From Klebsiella grimontii (GTDB taxonomy: Bacteria; Pseudomonadota; Gammaproteobacteria; Enterobacterales; Enterobacteriaceae): 64,000 nucleotides of DNA. How positions within the stretch are numbered: the first letter of the stretch is position 1; each line of letters begins with the position of its first letter. The notes below the pieces were generated by a model, which was not told the origin of the DNA, ran no database searches, and saw nothing but the letters and a program-made list of their open reading frames with translations. Shown piece after piece: positions 39,325 to 50,482 of the stretch. Location of the stretch: assembly GCF_900200035.1 (NCBI RefSeq), contig NZ_FZTC01000015.1:620001-684000 (forward strand). The letters run 5' to 3'. The position numbers and the translations under genes are program-made.

Positions 39325-40125
39325 TTACAGACCTTTGATATTTTCGGCTTCTAATTCGTTGAAATATTTCAGTGTCTTAACTTTCAGTTCCATAGTGGAC
39401 GGCTCATCGCAGACGACAACCGCTTTCGGGTGCAGCTGCAGACAGGTGATGGTCCACATATGGTTTACGTTGCCTTCCACCGCCGCCTGCAGCGCCAGCG
39501 CTTTCTGATGACCCAGCACCAGAATCATCACTTCTTCCGCGTCGAGCAGCGTGCCCACGCCAACGGTCAGCGCATATTTAGGCACCTGGTCAACGTCACC
39601 GTCGAAGAAACGGGAATTCGCTACGCGAGTATCGTGGGTCAGGGTTTTGATGCGTGTGCGTGAAGCCAAAGAAGAGGCTGGTTCGTTAAAAGCGATGTGG
39701 CCATCGTTACCCACGCCGCCCATAAACAGGTGGATTTTACCGTAAGAACGAATTTTTTCTTCATAGCGACGGCATTCTGCATCAATATCCGGCGCGTTAC
39801 CATTCAGCAGGTTAATATTTTCCGCCGGGATATCAACGTGATCAAAGAAGTTGCGATGCATAAAGCTATGATAGCTTTCCGGGTGCTCTTTCGGCAGGCC
39901 TACGTACTCATCCATGTTGAAGGTGACGACATGCTTAAAGCTAACCTGGCCTGCTTTGTGCATCTCAACCAAGGCTTTATAAGCGGTCAGAGGCGTGCCG
40001 CCGGTAGGCAGACCGAGGACAAACGGGCGGTCCGCTGTCGGTTTGAACGCATTGATGCGGTTAACGATATGCCGAGCAGCCCATTTACCGACTTGTTCAG
40101 CTGTTACCAGGGGGATCAGTCTCAT
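39325..40125 (-). CDS. nagB: Glucosamine-6-phosphate deaminase NagB
   Basis: 266-residue enzyme converting glucosamine-6-phosphate to fructose-6-phosphate and ammonia. Conserved regions are [24 protein letters not shown] with the catalytic aspartate, and [16 protein letters not shown] with the active-site histidine and glutamate. It is the first gene of nagBACD, with the operators and CRP site directly upstream. Confidence 0.98.
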   Translation of the reverse strand: MRLIPLVTAEQVGKWAARHIVNRINAFKPTADRPFVLGLPTGGTPLTAYKALVEMHKAGQVSFKHVVTFNMDEYVGLPKEHPESYHSFMHRNFFDHVDIPAENINLLNGNAPDIDAECRRYEEKIRSYGKIHLFMGGVGNDGHIAFNEPASSLASRTRIKTLTHDTRVANSRFFDGDVDQVPKYALTVGVGTLLDAEEVMILVLGHQKALALQAAVEGNVNHMWTITCLQLHPKAVVVCDEPSTMELKVKTLKYFNELEAENIKGL

Positions 40126-40224
40126 TGTTCACCTCTATAGTTAAATTAGAACCTGGCGGATTGGCCCCAGCATACTATTAAGAGTATCGCAGTAACTGCG
40201 CCGACCGGGGTCAATCCGTGTTGA

Positions 40225-40245
40225 TTTTTTGAATGATAAAATAAG
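40225..40245. promoter_or_regulatory. NagC operator on the nagB side
   Basis: TTTTTTGAATGATAAAATAAG closely matches the E. coli nagB operator as I recall it. Its centre is about 94 bp from the nagE operator, nine helical turns, as needed for the known NagC repression loop. Confidence 0.75.
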
Positions 40246-40286
40246 TTTTCGTTGTTAGCCAGTCAAAGGCGGGGGTGAATACGATA

Positions 40287-40307
40287 TTTGGTGACTATTG
40301 TCACAAA
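40287..40307. promoter_or_regulatory. CRP site between nagB and nagE
   Basis: TTGGTGACTATTGTCACAA contains GTGA-n6-TCAC, the CRP core. It lies between the two NagC operators, as in E. coli where CRP-cAMP activates both divergent promoters. Confidence 0.8.
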
Positions 40308-40317
40308 AAATACCCAT

Positions 40318-40338
40318 TTAATTTGCGAGACGAATTAA
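40318..40338. promoter_or_regulatory. NagC operator on the nagE side
   Basis: TTAATTTGC-GAG-ACGAATTAA (40318-40338) is a 9-3-9 palindrome with the NagC core, about 110 bp before nagE. Confidence 0.8.
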
Positions 40339-40437
40339 TTTTTCAGACACTTTGCAGGTAAGTTAAAAAATTAACCAGGTTACACAATAATAAAGTGGCT
40401 TTAGTGAGCCTCATCGGGGTCTCATAGGGGGAATAAG

Positions 40438-42390
40438 ATGAATATTTTAGGTTTTTTTCAGCGTCTCGGTAGGGCGTTACAGCTCCCTATCGCAGTGCTG
40501 CCGGTCGCGGCGCTGCTGCTGCGATTCGGTCAACCGGATCTGCTTAACATTTCGTTTATCGCCCAGGCGGGCGGGGCAATCTTTGACAACCTGGCGCTGA
40601 TTTTCGCTATCGGCGTCGCATCCAGCTGGTCGAAAGACAGCGCTGGCGCCGCGGCGCTGGCGGGGGCGGTAGGTTACTTCGTTTTGACCAAAGCGATGGT
40701 CACCATCAACCCGGCCATCAACATGGGCGTGCTGGCGGGTATCATTACCGGTCTGGTCGGCGGCGCCGTGTATAACCGCTGGTCAGGTATCAAACTGCCT
40801 GACTTCCTGAGCTTCTTCGGCGGCAAACGTTTTGTGCCCATCGCCACCGGCTTCTTCTGTCTGGTGCTCGCAGCCATCTTCGGCTACGTCTGGCCGCCGG
40901 TGCAGAACGCCATTCATGCCGGCGGTGAATGGATTGTCGGCGCGGGCGCGCTCGGCTCCGGTATCTTTGGTTTCATCAACCGCCTGCTGATCCCGACGGG
41001 TCTGCATCAGGTGCTGAACACCATCGCCTGGTTCCAGATTGGTGAATTCACCAACGCTGCTGGTGCGGTGTTCCACGGCGACATCAACCGCTTCTATGCG
41101 GGTGACGGCACCGCGGGGATGTTCATGTCCGGCTTCTTCCCGATCATGATGTTCGGTCTGCCGGGTGCGGCGCTGGCGATGTATTTCGCAGCCCCGAAAG
41201 AGCGTCGTCCGATGGTCGGCGGTATGCTGCTATCGGTGGCCATCACCGCGTTCCTGACCGGTGTGACCGAACCGCTGGAATTCCTGTTCATGTTCCTGGC
41301 GCCGCTGCTGTACCTCCTGCACGCCATCCTGACCGGTATCAGCCTGTTCGTTGCGACGGCGCTGGGTATCCACGCGGGCTTCTCCTTCTCCGCAGGCGCC
41401 ATCGACTATGTTCTGATGTACAGCCTGCCGGCAGCCAGTAAAAACGTCTGGATGCTGATCGTGATGGGCGTCGTGTTCTTCGTTATCTACTTCCTGCTGT
41501 TCAGCGCGGTTATCCGCATGTTCAATCTGAAAACGCCGGGTCGTGAAGATAAAGTGGATGACGTGGTCACTGAAGAGGCCAATAGCAATACCGAAGAAGG
41601 TTTAACCCAGCTGGCGACCAACTACATCGCGGCGGTCGGCGGTACGGATAACCTGAAAGCGATTGATGCTTGTATTACCCGTCTGCGTCTGACCGTGGCG
41701 GACTCTGCGCTGGTTAACGACGCGGCCTGTAAGCGCCTTGGCGCTTCCGGTGTGGTTAAACTGAACAAGCAGACCATCCAGGTTATCGTGGGCGCGAAAG
41801 CGGAATCCGTGGGCGATGAAATGAAGAAAGTGGTTGCCCGTGGCCCGGTTGCCGCAGCGGCTGCAACGTCTCATAGCGCACCCGTAGCCGCTCAGGCAGT
41901 TAAACCACAGGCTGTTGCTAACGCGAAGACTGTCGAAGCGCTGGTTTCGCCGATTACCGGCGACATTGTGGCGCTGGAGCAGGTTCCGGATGAAGCCTTC
42001 GCCAGCAAAGCCGTCGGCGACGGCGTGGCGGTAAAACCGACCGATAAGATTGTTGTTGCGCCGGCGGCGGGCACCGTGGTGAAGATTTTCAACACCAACC
42101 ATGCTTTCTGTCTGGAAACTGAAAACGGTGCGGAAATCGTCGTCCATATGGGCATCGATACCGTTGCGCTTAACGGCCAGGGCTTTAAACGCCTGGTGGA
42201 AGAGGGCGCGGAAGTGAAAGCGGGTGAGCCGATTCTGGAACTGGATCTTGAGTTCCTCAACGCTAACGCGCGTTCGATGATTAGCCCGGTCGTCTGCAGC
42301 AACAGCGACGACTACAGCGCGCTGGTTATCCAGGCAACCGGTAAGGTTGTTGCGGGCCAGACGCCGCTGTACGAAATTAAAGGCAAGTAA
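40438..42390 (+). CDS. nagE: N-acetylglucosamine-specific PTS enzyme IICBA, NagE
   Basis: 650 residues: an EIIC membrane channel (about 1-370, ten helices), EIIB with the phosphocysteine C412 in AIDACITRLRLT, an Ala/Pro-rich linker (about 478-500) and EIIA-Glc-type domain with the phosphohistidine H570 in IVVHMGIDTV. It imports and phosphorylates GlcNAc at the inner membrane. It is divergent from nagBACD across a 312-bp control region holding two NagC operators and a CRP site. Confidence 0.98.
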   Translation: MNILGFFQRLGRALQLPIAVLPVAALLLRFGQPDLLNISFIAQAGGAIFDNLALIFAIGVASSWSKDSAGAAALAGAVGYFVLTKAMVTINPAINMGVLAGIITGLVGGAVYNRWSGIKLPDFLSFFGGKRFVPIATGFFCLVLAAIFGYVWPPVQNAIHAGGEWIVGAGALGSGIFGFINRLLIPTGLHQVLNTIAWFQIGEFTNAAGAVFHGDINRFYAGDGTAGMFMSGFFPIMMFGLPGAALAMYFAAPKERRPMVGGMLLSVAITAFLTGVTEPLEFLFMFLAPLLYLLHAILTGISLFVATALGIHAGFSFSAGAIDYVLMYSLPAASKNVWMLIVMGVVFFVIYFLLFSAVIRMFNLKTPGREDKVDDVVTEEANSNTEEGLTQLATNYIAAVGGTDNLKAIDACITRLRLTVADSALVNDAACKRLGASGVVKLNKQTIQVIVGAKAESVGDEMKKVVARGPVAAAAATSHSAPVAAQAVKPQAVANAKTVEALVSPITGDIVALEQVPDEAFASKAVGDGVAVKPTDKIVVAPAAGTVVKIFNTNHAFCLETENGAEIVVHMGIDTVALNGQGFKRLVEEGAEVKAGEPILELDLEFLNANARSMISPVVCSNSDDYSALVIQATGKVVAGQTPLYEIKGK

Positions 42391-42416
42391 GACTCCTGAG
42401 TGGCGTTTATGCCTCA

Positions 42417-42448
42417 GCGGCGCAGCGAAAGCTGCGCCGCTTTTTTTT
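42417..42448 (+). terminator. Terminator of nagE
   Basis: GCGGCGCAGC (42417-42426) pairs with GCTGCGCCGC (42431-42440) around a GAAA tetraloop, followed by eight T residues. Confidence 0.95.
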
Positions 42449-42568
42449 ACCGCAAACACCCCCATAATCTCCTTCTAATCGCTATTTTGCGTAACTAATA
42501 GTTGTCTCTACGCCCTGCTTGTAAGATCATGTGCCGTTATACGTTGTTTACGCTTTGAGGAACCCACG

Positions 42569-44236
42569 ATGAGTGAGGCAGAAGCCCGCCCGACTAACTT
42601 TATTCGTCAGATCATTGATGAAGATCTGGCTACTGGTAAGCACACCACCGTTCATACCCGTTTCCCACCGGAACCGAACGGCTATCTGCACATTGGCCAC
42701 GCGAAGTCTATTTGCCTGAACTTTGGCATCGCCCAGGATTACCAGGGCCAATGCAACCTGCGTTTCGATGACACCAACCCGGTGAAGGAAGATATCGAAT
42801 ACGTTGAGTCGATTAAAAACGACGTGCAGTGGTTAGGTTTCCACTGGTCCGGGGATGTTTGCTACTCGTCTGATTATTTCGATCAGCTGCACCAGTATGC
42901 GGTTGAGCTGATCAATAAAGGTCTGGCCTACGTTGACGAACTGTCAGCGGAGGAGATCCGTGAGTACCGCGGCACGCTGAAAGAGCCGGGTAAAAATAGC
43001 CCGTACCGCGATCGCAGCGTGGAAGAGAATCTGGCGCTGTTTGAAAAAATGCGTAGCGGCGGATTTGCTGAAGGTAAAGCCTGCCTGCGCGCAAAAATCG
43101 ATATGGCCTCTCCGTTTATCGTCATGCGCGATCCGGTGCTGTACCGCATTAAGTTTGCCGATCACCACCAGACCGGAAGCAAGTGGTGCATCTACCCGAT
43201 GTACGACTTCACCCACTGCATCAGCGATGCGCTGGAAGGGATTACCCACTCTCTATGTACCCTTGAGTTCCAGGATAACCGCCGCCTGTACGATTGGGTG
43301 CTGGATAACATCAGCATTCCCGTGCATCCGCGCCAGTACGAATTCTCGCGCCTGAATCTCGAATATACCGTGATGTCCAAGCGTAAGCTGAATCAACTGG
43401 TGACCGAGAAGCACGTTGAAGGCTGGGATGACCCGCGTATGCCGACCATCTCCGGTCTGCGCCGCCGCGGCTATACCGCTGAATCTATCCGCGAGTTCTG
43501 CAAACGTATCGGCGTGACCAAGCAGGACAACACTATCGAGATGGCGTCGCTGGAATCCTGCATTCGTGAAGATCTGAACGAAAACGCCCCGCGCGCGATG
43601 GCGGTTATCGACCCGGTTAAGCTGGTTATCGAAAACTATCCGCAGGGCGAAAGTGAAATGGTGGCCATGCCGAACCATCCGAACAAGCCGGAGATGGGCA
43701 GCCGCGAGGTGCCGTTCAGCGGCGAAATCTGGATCGATCGCGCCGACTTCCGTGAGGAAGCGAACAAGCAGTACAAGCGTCTGGTGCTGGGTAAAGAAGT
43801 TCGTCTGCGTAACGCTTACGTGATTAAAGCGGAACGCGTGGAGAAAGATGCGGAAGGCAATATCACGACTATCTTCTGCACCTACGATGCCGACACCCTG
43901 AGCAAAGACCCGGCCGACGGTCGCAAGGTGAAGGGCGTGATTCACTGGGTGAGCGCGGCGCACGCGCTGCCGGTAGAAATCCGCCTCTACGATCGCCTGT
44001 TCAGCGTACCGAACCCGGGCGCGGCGGAAGATTTCCTCGCGGTGATGAACCCGGAATCGCTGGTTATTAAACAGGGATTCGCTGAGCCGAGCCTGGCGCA
44101 GGCGCAGGCGGAAAAAGCCTACCAGTTCGAGCGTGAAGGTTATTTCTGCCTGGATAGCCGCTATGCCACCGCAAGCCATCTGGTGTTTAACCGCACCGTC
44201 GGCCTGCGCGATACCTGGACGAAAGTCGGCGCGTAG
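42569..44236 (+). CDS. glnS: Glutaminyl-tRNA synthetase
   Basis: 555-residue class I synthetase. The HIGH motif is at 41-44 ([12 protein letters not shown]) and the KMSKS counterpart is VMSKRKL near residue 270. It charges the four tRNA-Gln genes found 9 kb upstream in this window. The C-terminal beta-barrels for anticodon recognition are complete. A TATACG -10-like hexamer lies at 42538-42543, with no clear -35. Confidence 0.98.
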   Translation: MSEAEARPTNFIRQIIDEDLATGKHTTVHTRFPPEPNGYLHIGHAKSICLNFGIAQDYQGQCNLRFDDTNPVKEDIEYVESIKNDVQWLGFHWSGDVCYSSDYFDQLHQYAVELINKGLAYVDELSAEEIREYRGTLKEPGKNSPYRDRSVEENLALFEKMRSGGFAEGKACLRAKIDMASPFIVMRDPVLYRIKFADHHQTGSKWCIYPMYDFTHCISDALEGITHSLCTLEFQDNRRLYDWVLDNISIPVHPRQYEFSRLNLEYTVMSKRKLNQLVTEKHVEGWDDPRMPTISGLRRRGYTAESIREFCKRIGVTKQDNTIEMASLESCIREDLNENAPRAMAVIDPVKLVIENYPQGESEMVAMPNHPNKPEMGSREVPFSGEIWIDRADFREEANKQYKRLVLGKEVRLRNAYVIKAERVEKDAEGNITTIFCTYDADTLSKDPADGRKVKGVIHWVSAAHALPVEIRLYDRLFSVPNPGAAEDFLAVMNPESLVIKQGFAEPSLAQAQAEKAYQFEREGYFCLDSRYATASHLVFNRTVGLRDTWTKVGA

Positions 44237-44254
44237 CTATTCGCCATCATTAAG

Positions 44255-44281
44255 AACGCCGCTAACTGCGGCGTTTTTTTT
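44255..44281 (+). terminator. Terminator of glnS
   Basis: AACGCCGC (44255-44262) pairs with GCGGCGTT (44268-44275), and a run of T residues continues to 44281. Confidence 0.9.
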
Positions 44282-44308
44282 ATTCAGAATCAGCGAATTA
44301 AATTACCA

Positions 44309-44330
44309 TATTTTCGCGATGCGAATTAAT
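44309..44330. promoter_or_regulatory. Distal NagC-like operator upstream of chiP
   Basis: TATTTTCGC-GAT-GCGAATTAAT has the same core and 3-bp centre as the nagE operator. It lies about 345 bp before chiP. The stretch between glnS and chiP (44237-44672) holds no gene. Confidence 0.6.
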
Positions 44331-44533
44331 CTTGTTTACAGATTGTAATAAGCGTTATTTTTAATCCTTCCGGCATATCCCCTGAAATCAGGTGATCACT
44401 TTCATTTCTATTGATTTTCTCTGTTTTTGCAAGCACTTCCACGCTAAATGTGTGATGTCTAAGACTGAAACATAAAGACATAAATTATGTGCGCTTTGTC
44501 ATAATCTTCATCTTTGGTCGGCGAAAGAGATTG

Positions 44534-44554
44534 ATAATTCGCGTCACGAAAAAT
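44534..44554. promoter_or_regulatory. Proximal NagC-like operator upstream of chiP
   Basis: ATAATTCGC-GTC-ACGAAAAAT is a second 9-3-9 palindrome of NagC type, centred 225 bp from the distal one and about 130 bp before chiP. NagC control of chiP is known in E. coli and Salmonella; the exact sites here are my inference. Confidence 0.6.
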
Positions 44555-44649
44555 AGTCTATACCCAGTGGTTATGCGAATTTTTAGCGCACCACTTTTTT
44601 AGCAGTTTTATTTTATTTTTTGCGTGTTGCCCTTTGGTGACCGCACTTT

Positions 44650-44665
44650 AAAACGTCAAAGAGGA
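44650..44665 (+). promoter_or_regulatory. ChiX small-RNA target and ribosome site of chiP
   Basis: AAAACGTCAAAGAGGA spans the Shine-Dalgarno of chiP. The segment CGTCAAAGAGG is complementary to the CCUCUUUGACG seed of ChiX, which blocks chiP translation unless chitobiose mRNA titrates it. ChiX is not in this window. Confidence 0.85.
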
Positions 44666-44672
44666 TATGCAT

Positions 44673-46076
44673 ATGCGTACGTTTAGTGGCAAACGTAGTA
44701 CGCTGGCGCTGGCTATTGCCGGTGTCACAGCCCTGTCAGGATTTGCAATGGTGCCGGATGCAAAAGCAGAAGGGTTCATTGATGATTCAACGTTAACCGG
44801 CGGCATCTATTACTGGCAGCGTGAACGCGACCGTAAAGATGTGACCGACGGCGATAAATATAAAACTAACCTGTCGCACTCCACCTGGAACGCCAACCTC
44901 GACTTCCAGTCCGGCTATGCCGCCGACATGTTCGGTATTGACGTCGCTGCCTTTACCGCCATCGAAATGGGTGAAAGCAGCGAGAGCGGTCACCCGAACG
45001 AAATCGCTTTCTCCTCGCGTAATAAAGGCTACGATGAAGACTATTCCGGCGATAAGAGCGGGATCAGCCTGTATAAAGCAGCCGCGAAATTTAAATTTGG
45101 TCCGGCATGGGCGCGCGCGGGCTATATTCAGCCAACCGGCCAAACGCTGCTGGCGCCGCACTGGAGCTTTATGCCCGGTACTTACCAGGGCGCGGAAGCT
45201 GGCGCGAACTTTGACTACGGTGATGCGGGCGCGCTGAGTTTCTCCTATATGTGGACAAACGAATATAAAGCGCCGTGGCACATTGAGATGGATGAGTTCT
45301 ATCAGAACGACAAGAAAACCAAGGTGGATTATCTCCACTCTCTCGGCGCCAAATATGATTTTAAAAACGACCTTGTACTGGAAGCGGCGTTTGGCCAGGC
45401 ACAGGGTTACATCGACCAGTATTTTGCCAAGGCCAGCTATAAGTTTGATGTCGCCGGCACGCCGTTAACCACCAGCTATCAGTTCTACGGCACCCGCGAT
45501 AAAGTCAGCAACGGCGGGGCTAACGATATCTATGACGGCACCGCGTGGCTGCAGGCCTTGACCTTTGGCTATAAGGTTGCCGACGTTCTGGATCTGCGTC
45601 TGGAAGGCACCTGGGTTAAAGCTGATGGCCAGCAGGGCTACTTCCTGCAGCGTATGACGCCTACCTATGCATCGTCTAACGGGCGACTGGATATCTGGTG
45701 GGATAACCGTTCGGACTTCAACGCCAACGGTGAAAAAGCGGTGTTCTTCGGCGCGATGTATGACATGAAGAACTGGAACATGCCGGGCTGGGCCTTCGGC
45801 GCATCCTACGTTTATGCCTGGGATGCGAAGCCGGGGAGAATGTCCTCACCTGATGCGTACTACAACCCGGATAAACGTCTGGAAGAGTCCGCTTATAGCC
45901 TGGATGCCATGTACACCGTTCAGGAAGGACGCGCGAAGGGCACGCTGTTCAAACTCCACTTTACGCAATACGACAACCACTCCGATATCCCAAGCTGGAG
46001 CGGCGGTTACGGCAACATCTTCCAGGATGAGCGCGACGTGAAGTTCATGGTTATCGCTCCGTTCACCATTTTCTGA
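44673..46076 (+). CDS. chiP: Chitooligosaccharide outer-membrane porin ChiP
   Basis: 467 residues. The signal peptide ends near AKA/EGFIDD; the mature protein is an OprD-family beta-barrel ending in phenylalanine (VIAPFTIF). It lets chitosugars across the outer membrane for the PTS enzymes. The ATG at 44673 lies 8 nt after GAGG; the ATG two codons earlier is only 2 nt from it and is unlikely. It is followed 46 bp later by chiQ. Confidence 0.96.
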   Translation: MRTFSGKRSTLALAIAGVTALSGFAMVPDAKAEGFIDDSTLTGGIYYWQRERDRKDVTDGDKYKTNLSHSTWNANLDFQSGYAADMFGIDVAAFTAIEMGESSESGHPNEIAFSSRNKGYDEDYSGDKSGISLYKAAAKFKFGPAWARAGYIQPTGQTLLAPHWSFMPGTYQGAEAGANFDYGDAGALSFSYMWTNEYKAPWHIEMDEFYQNDKKTKVDYLHSLGAKYDFKNDLVLEAAFGQAQGYIDQYFAKASYKFDVAGTPLTTSYQFYGTRDKVSNGGANDIYDGTAWLQALTFGYKVADVLDLRLEGTWVKADGQQGYFLQRMTPTYASSNGRLDIWWDNRSDFNANGEKAVFFGAMYDMKNWNMPGWAFGASYVYAWDAKPGRMSSPDAYYNPDKRLEESAYSLDAMYTVQEGRAKGTLFKLHFTQYDNHSDIPSWSGGYGNIFQDERDVKFMVIAPFTIF

Positions 46077-46122
46077 TGCCACTGCGGCGGGGAAAACCCG
46101 CCGCAATTTCCCGAGGTTCATG

Positions 46123-46455
46123 ATGAAAAAGTTAATGCTTGTCGCCATTATGGCAGCAGGTCTGGTTGCCTGTACCCAGTCGCCAGCGCCTAAGGAAGAC
46201 TCAAAGTTAAAAGATGCCTACAGCGCCTGCATCAATAGCGCTGAGGGCAATCCGGATAAAGTGGAAGCCTGTCAGAGCGTACTGAACGTGCTGAAACAGG
46301 AGAAACAGCATCAGCAGTTCGCGACCCAGGAAAGCGTGCGGGTTCTGGATTATCAGCAGTGCATCCAGGCGCGCAAAACCGGGAACGATCAGGCTGTAGA
46401 GGCGCGCTGCGACCAGATCTGGAAAGAGATCCGCAGCAATAATACACCGCGTTAA
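46123..46455 (+). CDS. chiQ: ChiQ lipoprotein
   Basis: 110 residues. The lipoprotein signal MKKLMLVAIMAAGLVAC places the lipidated cysteine at 17. The mature part is small, charged and has three further cysteines (YSACINSAEG, KVEACQS, YQQCIQARK). It is co-transcribed with chiP; its function is unknown to me. I chose the second of two adjacent ATG codons because GAGG is 6 nt ahead of it. Confidence 0.9.
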   Translation: MKKLMLVAIMAAGLVACTQSPAPKEDSKLKDAYSACINSAEGNPDKVEACQSVLNVLKQEKQHQQFATQESVRVLDYQQCIQARKTGNDQAVEARCDQIWKEIRSNNTPR

Positions 46456-46473
46456 GCCAGACGGCGGCAAGCA

Positions 46474-46501
46474 AACGGGCGGAGCGAAAACTCCGCCCGT
46501 T
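46474..46501. terminator. Bidirectional terminator between chiQ and tcuC
   Basis: AACGGGCGGAG (46474-46484) pairs with CTCCGCCCGTT (46491-46501) between convergent genes; T-rich TATTTTA follows on the plus side. Confidence 0.75.
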
Positions 46502-46507
46502 GCTATT

Positions 46508-47803
46508 TTAGCGGGGTATTTCTGCCGGCCGGTAGCCGCGGCTCAGGCGTACGAAGAGCATTGCGGTAGCGGCCAGGCCGCATAGCGCGGCGCACATCAG
46601 CCACCAGCCCGGCGAGCTTTTATCGCCCGTTATCTCTACCAGCGCGGTGGAAATTGCTGGCGTCAGGCCGCCGAAGATCGCGGTGGCGAGGCTAAAGGCC
46701 AGTGAAAAGCCGACGGTGCGGACGTAGACCGGCATCACTTCCGTCAGCGCGGCCACCATCGCGCCGTTATACATACCAAAGAAGAACGAGAACCAGAGCA
46801 GGACCAGCGTCATGCGGGTGAAATCCGGCGCGGCGGTGAGCCAGTGCATTACCGGCCAGGTAGTGAGCAGCGCCAGCAGGGTAATGCCCATCAGCACCGG
46901 TCGACGGCCTATTTTGTCAGAAATTGCCCCGCCGATCGGTAACCAGATAAAGTTGGAGATGCCGACCAGCATGGTCACCAGCAGACTGTCGCGGGCGCTC
47001 AGGTGCAGCACGGCTCTGCCGTAGGTCGGGGTATAGACGGTAATGAAGTAAAAAGTTGTCGTGGTCATTGCCACCAGCAAGGTGCCCGCCGAGATGATGC
47101 GCCAGTTTTTGACAATTGTGCTCAGGATCTCCCGGGTATCAGGACGATGTTTACGCTGCAGGAAGGCTTCGGTTTCCTGTAACGAACGCCGCAGCACAAA
47201 AATCAGCGGAATAATCATACAGCCAATAAAGAAGGGAATGCGCCAGCCCCATTCGGCGATCTGATCGTGGCCGAGCGTTTCATTCAGCGCGTAGCCAATC
47301 AGCGCCGCCACAACGATAGCCACCTGCTGGCTGGCGGATTGCCAGCTGGTATAGAATCCCTTGTTCCCCGGCGTGGCGATTTCCGATAAATAGACCGACA
47401 CGCCGCCGAGCTCGACGCCCGCCGAGAAACCCTGCAACAGCCGCCCGACAACCACCAGGATGGGGGCGAGAATGCCGATAGTCTGATAGCCGGGCACCAG
47501 CGCTATCAGAAGCGTCCCGCAGCCCATAATCGCCAGCGTCACCATCAGCCCTTTACGGCGGCCGATTCTGTCGATATAGGCCCCCAACACTATCGCGCCG
47601 ATAGGGCGCATCAGGAAGCCCGAACCAAAGACGGCGAAGGTGAGCATTAACGCCGCAAACTCGCTTTCCGCCGGAAAGAACGTTCTGGCGATGTAGGTGG
47701 CGTAAAAACCAAACAGAAAAAAGTCGAACTGTTCGAGAAAATTACCGCTGGTCACGCGGAGGATGGCGCCAATGGTACCGGCGCGCGATGAGGGTTGCGT
47801 CAT
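46508..47803 (-). CDS. tcuC: Tricarballylate/citrate proton symporter, MFS (MHS family)
   Basis: 431 residues with twelve predicted transmembrane helices. The metabolite:H+ symporter signature [13 protein letters not shown] sits in the loop between helices 2 and 3, and [12 protein letters not shown] follows. It resembles Salmonella TcuC and the citrate carrier CitA; either substrate is possible, but linkage to tcuAB favours tricarballylate. It is the last gene of tcuABC, 52 bp after tcuB. Confidence 0.9.
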   Translation of the reverse strand: MTQPSSRAGTIGAILRVTSGNFLEQFDFFLFGFYATYIARTFFPAESEFAALMLTFAVFGSGFLMRPIGAIVLGAYIDRIGRRKGLMVTLAIMGCGTLLIALVPGYQTIGILAPILVVVGRLLQGFSAGVELGGVSVYLSEIATPGNKGFYTSWQSASQQVAIVVAALIGYALNETLGHDQIAEWGWRIPFFIGCMIIPLIFVLRRSLQETEAFLQRKHRPDTREILSTIVKNWRIISAGTLLVAMTTTTFYFITVYTPTYGRAVLHLSARDSLLVTMLVGISNFIWLPIGGAISDKIGRRPVLMGITLLALLTTWPVMHWLTAAPDFTRMTLVLLWFSFFFGMYNGAMVAALTEVMPVYVRTVGFSLAFSLATAIFGGLTPAISTALVEITGDKSSPGWWLMCAALCGLAATAMLFVRLSRGYRPAEIPR

Positions 47804-47855
47804 AGGGTTTGCTCTCCATTGTCTTTATCTTGTTTTTATAGAGGTAAGAGGGGGG

Positions 47856-48995
47856 CTAGTCGCCTGCGACTGCCGCCTGTTTTCCGCGCCGTTTCTCAAT
47901 CGCCCACTTGAGTAACGCCGCACAGCGATAAAATCCGTGGGCGAATTTTCCGTAAGGAAGGGTTAAAAACAGCGCCATCACCACGCCGAGATGAATGGCA
48001 AGCAGAATGCCCATCCACGAGGTGTCCCGTCCCGCCAGCAGGGCGAGGCCGGTGAAGCTGGTCAGCAGCAGCAGCAGGATAAAGGCGCGATCCATCGGTT
48101 TTTGCCGCGGGTCTCCGTGCAGCGGCGAACGACGAAGGTTCAGCCATAGCAGGCCTGCCGGGCCCACCAGCAGGCCGATTCCGCCAAGCGTGCCCAGCAG
48201 AACCGGTGCGCTGAAGAACGGGTAGGGAGCTTCCCATCCGGCAAAATAGTGATAGCCCGTGGCCACCAGGGTGGCAGCGAAACAGAGCAGAAAACCATAA
48301 AAGGTAAGATGATGGAAACGACGGCGCATCAGGGTAAACGCGTCATCAGCCTCGTTGCAGCCCTTACCGTGGCCGCCGTCGAGATATTTTAAGGTCAGCG
48401 CGTTATGCGAGGCTTCGGCGATATCAACGGCGTGGGGATGCCCCGGGGAGATCTCGCGCCAGAAACGGATCACGCCGGCCATCAGTAAGCCCATGGCCAG
48501 TACGAAGACCGAACCAAACATCCACGCCAGCAGGTTATGGGGAAAAATCTGGTAGAAATCGCCGGCCAGCGGCGGATGTAGCAGGGAGCCTTTGAGCCCC
48601 ATCGCCAGCAGCAGAAAGAGGATCAACCCACCGACCAGCGCCAGCGCCGTGGTCACGCCGGCCCGACGATACAGGCTGCCGAAAGCCGCGGGCTGGGCAT
48701 AATGTTGATAGGTTTCCAGCCGCACTTCCGCCATCGCCTTCGGGACATTAATGGCAAACTCATGCGGCGGCGCGTACTGGCAGGCATGCAGGCAGGCACC
48801 GCAGTTATGGCACAGGTTGGCCAGGTAGTTTATATCCGCTTTACCAAAAGCCAGGCGTTGGGTCATGGCCGGAAACACGGCGCAAAACCCTTCGCAATAG
48901 CGGCAGGCGTTACAGACCTGCATCACCCGTTCGACCTCCGCTTCCGGCTGGGTGATGATTTGCGCGTCAATGATTAGCTTTTCAAGCGACTTCAT
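47856..48995 (-). CDS. tcuB: Tricarballylate utilisation iron-sulfur membrane protein TcuB
   Basis: 379 residues from the ATG at 48995 ([12 protein letters not shown]). Two ferredoxin-type [4Fe-4S] motifs come first: C28, C31, C34, C38 ([11 protein letters not shown]) and C62, C65, C68, C72 ([11 protein letters not shown]). About six transmembrane helices with conserved histidines follow, consistent with haem. TcuB re-oxidises the FADH2 of TcuA and passes electrons to the quinone pool. Its start overlaps the tcuA stop by 14 bases. Confidence 0.93.
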   Translation of the reverse strand: MKSLEKLIIDAQIITQPEAEVERVMQVCNACRYCEGFCAVFPAMTQRLAFGKADINYLANLCHNCGACLHACQYAPPHEFAINVPKAMAEVRLETYQHYAQPAAFGSLYRRAGVTTALALVGGLILFLLLAMGLKGSLLHPPLAGDFYQIFPHNLLAWMFGSVFVLAMGLLMAGVIRFWREISPGHPHAVDIAEASHNALTLKYLDGGHGKGCNEADDAFTLMRRRFHHLTFYGFLLCFAATLVATGYHYFAGWEAPYPFFSAPVLLGTLGGIGLLVGPAGLLWLNLRRSPLHGDPRQKPMDRAFILLLLLTSFTGLALLAGRDTSWMGILLAIHLGVVMALFLTLPYGKFAHGFYRCAALLKWAIEKRRGKQAAVAGD

Positions 48996-50385
48996 GGTGT
49001 CTCTCCTGCAGTGCCGCCCTGGCGGCTTGTTGGCCGGCAATGCGGCCGAATGTCGTCCCGATCGACATGCCCACGCCGGCGGTATAGCCTTTGCCCAGCA
49101 CGTTGCCGGCCATCATTTCACCGGCAACGAACAGGCTTCGGCTGGGCTTGCCCGCAAAATGGACGGCGGCGTGTTCATTGACGTACAGCCCGAGGTAGGT
49201 GAAGGTGATCCCCGGTCGTAGGGCATAGCCGTAGTAGGGCGGCGTATCGATGGGCCGCGCCCAGTGGGTTTTCGGCGGCGTCAGGCCGGATGTCGCGCAG
49301 TTATCAAGGCGGGTATGATCGAACTGGCCGGGCGCGCAGGCGGCGTTGTAGCGGGCGATGGTTTGCGCCAGGCGTTCCGCGTCCAGCCCCAGCTGGCGAG
49401 CTAATTCTTCGATGGTATTGGCCTGGGCGCCGGGGAAAACGGGCGGCATAAAGTGGCCGATCGCTTTGCTGTCGATAATTGAGTAGCCGATTTGCCCCGG
49501 CTGGTGGGCGACCAGTCTGCCCCAGATGGCATAACGTTTGGGCCAGAAATCTTCCCCTTCGTCATAAAAGCGCCTGGCGTCACGGTTGACGACCACCCCC
49601 AGCGACACGCAGTCCACGCGCGTACAGATCCCGCCATCGTAGAGCGGCGCCCTGGCGTCAATGGCGACGCAGTGGGATTGTGAAGGATCGCCGATGATGT
49701 CAGCCCCGGCGTCAATCATAAACTTGAGCAGCACGCCCTGGTTGAAGCGGGTGCCGCGGATGAGAAAGTTATCGGCTGGCCATTCACCACGATCGTTCTG
49801 TCCCCATGCTTCACGCAGCCACTCGCGGTTAGATTCAAACCCGCCGGCGGCGAGGACGCAGGTTTTGGCGACGATCCTTTCTTCGCCCGCCAGCGCGGCG
49901 ACGAATTCGCCGTTATCTAATTCGAGCGCCTGTACCGGCGTGTTGTAGCGGATCTTAACGCCCATCTGCTCCGCGCTGCGGTAATAGGCGTTGACCAGGG
50001 CTTTACCGCCGCCCATAAAAAAGGCGTTGGTGCGGGCAACGTGCAGGGCGCCGGAGAGCGGCGGCTGAAAGTTAACCCCGTGCTGGCGCATCCAGTCCCG
50101 GCATTGCGCTGAAGTGCGGATCACCAGCCGCGCCAGCGCTTCGTTGGTGTTGCCCTCGGTGACGCGCAGCAGGTCCTGCCAGTACTCTTCTTCCGGATAG
50201 CTGTCGATTAAAACATCCTGCGGAGCATCGTGCATACAGCGAAGATTCCGCGTGTGCTGAGAGTTTCCGCCTCGCCATTCCCGCGGCGCAGCCTCCAGCA
50301 GCAGCACGGACGCGCCGGCTTCCCGGGCGGTTAATGCGGCGCATAGCGCGGCATTGCCGCCGCCAATCACCAGTACATCCACCAT
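48982..50385 (-). CDS. tcuA: FAD-dependent tricarballylate dehydrogenase TcuA
   Basis: 467 residues from the ATG at 50385 ([25 protein letters not shown]), which has GGAG 6 nt upstream; an ATG four codons earlier is less well placed. The FAD motif is GGGNAALCA, and the rest is a fumarate-reductase flavoprotein fold with LAAGGFESN and a C-terminal [13 protein letters not shown]. TcuA oxidises tricarballylate to cis-aconitate, which enters the TCA cycle. Confidence 0.93.
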   Translation of the reverse strand: MVDVLVIGGGNAALCAALTAREAGASVLLLEAAPREWRGGNSQHTRNLRCMHDAPQDVLIDSYPEEEYWQDLLRVTEGNTNEALARLVIRTSAQCRDWMRQHGVNFQPPLSGALHVARTNAFFMGGGKALVNAYYRSAEQMGVKIRYNTPVQALELDNGEFVAALAGEERIVAKTCVLAAGGFESNREWLREAWGQNDRGEWPADNFLIRGTRFNQGVLLKFMIDAGADIIGDPSQSHCVAIDARAPLYDGGICTRVDCVSLGVVVNRDARRFYDEGEDFWPKRYAIWGRLVAHQPGQIGYSIIDSKAIGHFMPPVFPGAQANTIEELARQLGLDAERLAQTIARYNAACAPGQFDHTRLDNCATSGLTPPKTHWARPIDTPPYYGYALRPGITFTYLGLYVNEHAAVHFAGKPSRSLFVAGEMMAGNVLGKGYTAGVGMSIGTTFGRIAGQQAARAALQERHHEVA

Positions 50386-50482
50386 TTTTGGCTCCATTAC
50401 GCTTTGCTTGATTGTTAAATTTGTAATGGAAATGTATTCGTTTTGGCCGTAAGGACGCTATGGCGTATTGCTAAAGGGGGGT

